From: Bacteroidales bacterium M2
GTDB lineage: Bacteria; Bacteroidota; Bacteroidia; Bacteroidales; Muribaculaceae
Direction of reading: 5' to 3'
Assembly (NCBI GenBank): GCA_001689415.1
Contig: LUJM01000044.1
Span: 1-35,898, forward strand
Length of the DNA stretch: 35,898 nt
Numbering within the stretch: the stretch's first letter is position 1; the number at the start of each line of letters is the position of its first letter. The notes under the pieces were generated by a model. The model searched no databases. It was not told the origin of the DNA and saw nothing but the letters and a program-made list of their open reading frames with translations. Below, piece after piece: positions 33,001-35,898 of the stretch. Position numbers and translations under genes: made by a program.

Positions 33001-34298
33001 ACTACTTGGCAACATCGGCATCAAGCGGAGTGACACGCAACACAAGTGGGTGGACAACATCGGTTCAAACAATCAATTCTACAAAAAAATATTTGTGGAA
33101 TTATGAGTGTGTGACATTTACCGACAATACGTTTCATTATACCGACCCCGTTATCATAGGCGTTTATGGTGATAAGGGTGACAAAGGCGACCCCGGCAAA
33201 AGCCCCGCAATGGTTTTTAGAGGTGATTATAATTCCAATAAAATCTATTACGGTAATGAACACCGCTTGGATTGCGTTAAATACAATGGCGCATACTACA
33301 TAGCCCGTATTGATGCCGGAACTTTCACGAATGTTGCACCAACCAACACAAGTAAGTGGAATCCTTTTGGCGCATCCTTTGAAAGTGTTGCGACTGAATT
33401 GTTGCTTGCGGAAAATGCGAACATCGCCAATCTTATATTCAGGAATCAGAGATTGGAAAGTTCGGCTACATCAAATGGTGTTCCCAACTTCTTCATTGAT
33501 GGGTTCAACAATATTGCATCTTTCGCCGCCGGAAATGTCGCATTTGACAAGACGGGCGCAAAGATTGGTTGGTTGCGTGTCGTTGGCAAAGACCTTATCG
33601 GTTATGATGATAACGGCATTACACGATTGCGGTTAACTCCCGACGCATTACCCCCCGTCACATCGAGGTCAACGAAACTTGCTAATGTGTCAGGTAGCGG
33701 CGGCGATATTGATGTCACGACCGAGGTTGACCAAAACGAATCATTCTATGCGGAAAAATTTGTGCATCAATACACAAATCGTGATGATGGCAATTTTGAT
33801 GATGATGGTTCAATGTCTTGTTGGGTTGACATCGACATTCCCGCCGCTTCAACGACATTGTATTTGTCCGATATGCAATTTGGTGTCATGGATGCCAAAA
33901 GTCTATCAGGACAGCACGTTTCACCAAATGTTCAAATATACGCATCGGTTAAATACAAGAATGGCAACACAATCGGTTCGGTGGATTTGTCAAACGGAAA
34001 TGCCCAAATCACAATCCCGACAGCCGGAACGGTAAGGTTATCAATAACGGTTTCTTGCAATTATGGAGTAACCGATTGGAATGGTCGTGCTTACGTCAGT
34101 TTCCAAGGATTCCCGATAAGTGAAACCGCCAATAATACGGTTATCGCAAAAGACGGTATAATGGCAACATTCAATGGTAATTACATGAGAATGCACTCGT
34201 CAGAGGGTTTTTCCGTGAAAGTTGGTAACAACTATTTCCGAATAACAAGTTCAGGAATCCAAAAATCAACCAACGGGTCAACTTGGACTAACTTATAA
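30042..34298 (+). CDS. tail hub/fibre protein with collagen-like repeats
   Basis: 1418 aa. The N-terminal 450 residues are baseplate-hub like (WTLNGDDTVDITVKSPYPQKYDIGDKITIFGRDYTLNRLP; the gp44/Tal-type fold). The middle is a beta-structured region. Four Gly-x-y blocks follow (near residues 785, 879, 959, 1040; for example GKDGNNGKDGQNGNDGTPGD and GSKGDPGKDGTNGVDGEDG) alternating with a repeated module (VGIESVTNYYGVS / VGIKSIKEYYLATS, each with LWNYE). The C-terminus is a beta-rich receptor-binding-like part. It probably forms a trimeric central fibre. Its start overlaps the previous gene by 16 nt. Confidence 0.82.
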   Translation: MEQIIITKRDGSRVPILSRHTATNITSAKQNWTLNGDDTVDITVKSPYPQKYDIGDKITIFGRDYTLNRLPRPKKTGAFAFEYTLQFEGVQYDLLRASYDVTIDTTNNQLQDVQGDSLTGDLRRFLTVLVANANRVFPGKWSLGECPDTASDVTLTFGESDNCLSVLQSILGKFDESYFFDIEISGGRYIINIKTKSNILPFTLEFGKGNGLYMLSRDNVSSANIITRLKVYGSTSNITNKYRADRLCLPGKSKGQSYIEKPEAVAKYGIFEGRKHFENIKPTFTGHVQSVGESGVEFIDTSISFDLNAKEADGVTTRYLIDGVNAKIHFNSGNLAGYEFDIVKYDHATHKVTLRRFTDDRGDVFPSETSLAFKIGVGNEYKILNIALPPELEAKAEAELEEAGNKYYDQNSQPKVQYSLSVTRAFIEKHFATDAGIVNVFIPGNYVPIKDPDIGVDKSVRIKSITRNILNPYEYSLTISDTVTTSVTNRVISDIIDIDKIIEINNLNDHARARANWRSSREVLDMVFDPEGDYYTDKIKPNSIDTLALSVGAKSMQFALSNTIFKPNYGGDVNVMKWQGGVLTHYTISEESARSWNIQDGEITFNESSRPYYIYAKCSKSSEQGQFVITEKQYKVEQEPDCYYFWVGVVNSVDADIKARTLSLLYGFTTINGRYIKTGRIESSGNGQSFFDLDSNQFVLGDCLSFNKDNDKRLLLKGTFVQSTSGDESPLPCYRGVWNASIVYFTGDTVIYAIDGKYSLYQCVKQCKNITPNNHADYWVCQASAGSDGKDGNNGKDGQNGNDGTPGDFVEFRYAVNGSTVAPTTPAFTPGSIFPTNYFTTQPEVSTGKYLWMIHAVISGDGTRLVRDWSVPIRITPFDGKNGSDGKDGAPGDNGVGIESVTNYYGVSVNSATKPTSWTTTTPTMTSTNRFLWNYEVITYTDNTKTETTAHIVGVYGATGSKGDPGKDGTNGVDGEDGVGIKSIKEYYLATSASSGVTRNTSGWTTSVQTINSTKKYLWNYECVTFTDNTFHYTDPVIIGVYGDKGDKGDPGKSPAMVFRGDYNSNKIYYGNEHRLDCVKYNGAYYIARIDAGTFTNVAPTNTSKWNPFGASFESVATELLLAENANIANLIFRNQRLESSATSNGVPNFFIDGFNNIASFAAGNVAFDKTGAKIGWLRVVGKDLIGYDDNGITRLRLTPDALPPVTSRSTKLANVSGSGGDIDVTTEVDQNESFYAEKFVHQYTNRDDGNFDDDGSMSCWVDIDIPAASTTLYLSDMQFGVMDAKSLSGQHVSPNVQIYASVKYKNGNTIGSVDLSNGNAQITIPTAGTVRLSITVSCNYGVTDWNGRAYVSFQGFPISETANNTVIAKDGIMATFNGNYMRMHSSEGFSVKVGNNYFRITSSGIQKSTNGSTWTNL

Positions 34299-34335
34299 AA
34301 ATGGGTGTAACTTATTCGGCGACCGGGGAAACCGA

Positions 34336-34369
34336 ACAAGTTATGCTTTACTTACTCAACTTGTGTTTT
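34336..34369 (+). terminator. weak terminator-like hairpin at the end of the tail operon
   Basis: Perfect 7-bp arms ACAAGTT (34336-34342) and AACTTGT (34358-34364) with a 15-nt loop, then GTTTT. A/T-rich, so weak, and it runs straight into operator copy 7. Confidence 0.4.
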
Positions 34370-34395
34370 ATAGTGATACAATCACATTAAATTTG
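34363..34395 (+). promoter_or_regulatory. promoter with operator-like palindrome, copy 7
   Basis: GTGTTTTATAGTGATACAA (34363-34381) matches the operator core in the TTATAGT orientation with imperfect arms. The -7 box TAAATTTG (34388-34395) follows, and the next ATG is 24 nt on. No TTTG -33 box, as at copy 6. It separates the receptor-binding genes into their own regulated unit. Confidence 0.7.
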
Positions 34396-34418
34396 CACAT
34401 CTAAAATCGTAAAAAGAA

Positions 34419-34691
34419 ATGTACTCAACAAGGTCGGGCGAACAAGTTTCCGCCCAAATTGGCAAAATGGGTGTCGTTGCCCTGACTGATTCCGGCTTTT
34501 CCTTGCCGGATGGTCAGTGCTTCAACATCAAGAATGACGGCATCGCCCCGGTCACGCTATCGGTGCGCCTTGCCGGAATGCCTGATGGTGATTTCATCGA
34601 AACGCAATTTGATTGCGGTTGGAATCCCGAAATCGTGAAAGAAATCGCGCCAACATCGTTGGCTAATACTAACTTAAAATGGGGCTTTTAA
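34419..34691 (+). CDS. small protein preceding the receptor-binding protein
   Basis: 90 aa: MYSTRSGEQVSAQIGKMGVVALTDSGFSLPDGQCFNIKNDGIAPVTLSVRLAGMPDGDFIETQFDCGWNPEIVKEI... A beta-rich protein with two Cys. I recognise it as a frequent partner upstream of large fibre proteins in Bacteroidales phages; it may be a head- or tail-surface protein. It ends 1 nt before the next ATG. Confidence 0.7.
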   Translation: MYSTRSGEQVSAQIGKMGVVALTDSGFSLPDGQCFNIKNDGIAPVTLSVRLAGMPDGDFIETQFDCGWNPEIVKEIAPTSLANTNLKWGF

Positions 34692-34692
34692 T

Positions 34693-35898
34693 ATGGGTCT
34701 AATGATTGGCGTGGGCAACACCAAGCCCACATTCGCTTATGACTATTATTACGGCATCGAATGGGATAAGACCGTTTCAAATCCCGTTCCAACCCGTGTC
34801 GGCAAGACTGAACTTCACAAGTCTTTGCCCGTACAATCACTTATGCGTCGTTGTCTTTTGAAAGATTCCGGCGCGGTCAATTACTATCTTCACGCCAACG
34901 ATTCATCCAAGCGTGACAACGGCGCGGCGGCAAACCTGAAAGGCGCGGACGGTCAATTCATGGTCGAGTTGCCCGACGCTTATATGCGCTTTGAGATGGA
35001 CGGTAACAAGTGCCGCGCCCTGATGTCTGACCGCCCGTTGCCCGGCTTTATCAAATGGCGCAAAGACTATGTTTCCGCCGATGAAGCGTGTGTGCAGCGT
35101 TCAACAACCACCCTTTGCGCCGTGGTCAATGATGACCCGGATTTCAGGGGCGGCGGCAATCAAACCGCCTATGATGGCACAGACCACACATTATTAGGTC
35201 GCCCCGCAACGTCTATCAGCCTAACCAATTTCCGTGCCTATGCCCGAAAGCGCGGGTCGGTGTCGTGGAATTGCAACTTGTATCAGACACACCGCAAATT
35301 GTGGTGGTTCTTTGCAATCGAGTATTGCACATTTAATTCGCAAGCCGCTTTCAATGCCGAACTTACCGCCGACGGATTCCATCAAGGCGGACTTGGTGCG
35401 GGTGTCACAACCCTTAACAGCACAAAGTGGAATACATGGAACGGTTACAATCCTTTCATCCCGTGCGGTTTCACCCTTTCGTTGGGCAACAAGACGGGTG
35501 TTGTCAACTTCACCATGCCCGACGGGTACGATTCAGCCGCAACAACCCCGCTTGTGGTCGGTGTGCCATCTTATCGCGGTGTGACAAATCCTTTCGGTCA
35601 CATTTGGAAATGGACGGATGGTTGCCTTTGCAACATCCAATCGGATGCCGACGGTGGATTGTCTGAATTTTATGTTTGCGACGACCCGACACACTTTGCA
35701 AGCACCATCGGCGCGGAATATCAGTTGCGCGGCAACTTGCCCCGCAAAGAGGGATATGTAAAAGCCTTGATTCTTGGCGAACATGGCGAAATCATGCCCC
35801 TTGAAGTCGGCGGCGGGTCAACCACCTATTTTTGCGACTACTTTTATACCAACATCCCCGCAAGTGGTTCAGCAACACGCGGTGTTTTGTTCGGCGGT
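34693..35898 (+). CDS. large receptor-binding protein, probable DGR target (partial at window end)
   Basis: Open from ATG 34693 to the edge, 402 codons. MGLMIGVGNTKPTFAYDYYYGIEWDKTVSNPVPTRVGKTELHKSLPVQSLMRRCLL, VSADEACVQRSTTTLCAVVNDDPDFRGGGNQTAYDG, LLGRPATSISLTNFRAYARKRG and FGHIWKWTDG follow the pattern of a family of large surface/fibre proteins in Bacteroidales phages. The last residues before the edge, SGSATRGVLFGG, resemble the invariant lead-in (R-x-L-L/F-x-G-G) of the C-type-lectin variable region in DGR targets. The variable region itself, template repeat and reverse transcriptase would lie beyond the window, so the DGR part is inference. Confidence 0.72.
   Translation, partial: MGLMIGVGNTKPTFAYDYYYGIEWDKTVSNPVPTRVGKTELHKSLPVQSLMRRCLLKDSGAVNYYLHANDSSKRDNGAAANLKGADGQFMVELPDAYMRFEMDGNKCRALMSDRPLPGFIKWRKDYVSADEACVQRSTTTLCAVVNDDPDFRGGGNQTAYDGTDHTLLGRPATSISLTNFRAYARKRGSVSWNCNLYQTHRKLWWFFAIEYCTFNSQAAFNAELTADGFHQGGLGAGVTTLNSTKWNTWNGYNPFIPCGFTLSLGNKTGVVNFTMPDGYDSAATTPLVVGVPSYRGVTNPFGHIWKWTDGCLCNIQSDADGGLSEFYVCDDPTHFASTIGAEYQLRGNLPRKEGYVKALILGEHGEIMPLEVGGGSTTYFCDYFYTNIPASGSATRGVLFGG

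Noticed and set aside
34301..34390. 29-codon ATG frame in the gap before the receptor-binding unit
   Set aside because: It overlaps the terminator-like hairpin and the operator/promoter, and its sequence (LYLLNLCFIVIQSH) merely reflects these A/T-rich elements.
1..35898. Stop-codon reassignment, considered because of the in-frame TAA at 16562-16564
   Set aside because: TAA, TGA and TAG all work as normal terminators at well-defined gene ends across the window, and the other large genes contain no internal stops.

Overview
The window is about 36 kb of a tailed, siphovirus-like bacteriophage or prophage of the Bacteroidales (Bacteroidetes). The host call rests on several promoters of the Bacteroidetes form (TTTG, 19-21 nt, TAnnTTTG), on start codons without clear Shine-Dalgarno sequences, on a Bacteroidetes-type lipobox, and on gene families I know from gut Bacteroidales phages. 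No tRNA, rRNA, CRISPR array, insertion sequence or attachment site was seen. Both ends cut through genes.

Layout. (1) 1-6751, plus strand: early and DNA-metabolism genes. They are a DUF4406-DnaA domain IV fusion, a C5-cytosine methyltransferase, a DnaQ-like exonuclease, an N6-adenine methyltransferase broken at a C9 tract, a MazG-like pyrophosphohydrolase, SSB, a RuvC-like resolvase, a membrane protein and a ParB-like protein. (2) 6795-12526, plus: small and large terminase, SPP1-type portal, a lipoprotein, two very small proteins and a Mu-F-like head protein with a toxin-like C-terminus. (3) 12512-18288, minus: an island of regulatory and accessory genes inside the structural module. It holds a compact hairpin RNA with its own promoter, an antirepressor operon with a long self-complementary leader, a membrane/BamE-like gene, and a nine-gene operon that includes a PAPS-reductase-family protein and a nonsense-interrupted zinc-ribbon gene. 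(4) 18383-34298, plus: scaffold-like protein, head protein, major capsid, connectors, tail tube, tail assembly chaperone with a -1 frameshift architecture, a 1484-aa tape measure, distal tail/LamG protein and a 1418-aa tail hub/fibre with collagen-like repeats. (5) 34363-35898, plus: a new transcription unit with a small protein and a large receptor-binding protein. The latter is cut off where diversity-generating-retroelement (DGR) targets of related phages begin their variable region.

The plus genes form tightly packed operons with ATGA or TGATG overlaps. A near-palindrome, GTGTATTACTATAADACAC, recurs seven times, all between genes. Three copies abut TAnnTTTG promoters on the plus strand and one overlaps the start of the minus operon, so it looks like a phage-wide operator. 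The antirepressor, its leader and these operators suggest a temperate life cycle, but no integrase or repressor lies in the window.

The observations I rate highest are: the antirepressor leader with two interleaved pairs of complementary segments (C4-RNA-like); the promoter-hairpin-U-tract unit at 12512-12619; the operator family; the apparent complete absence of GATC and near absence of GGCC; the poly-C switch in the adenine methyltransferase; and the probable DGR target at the right edge. All counts were made by eye.
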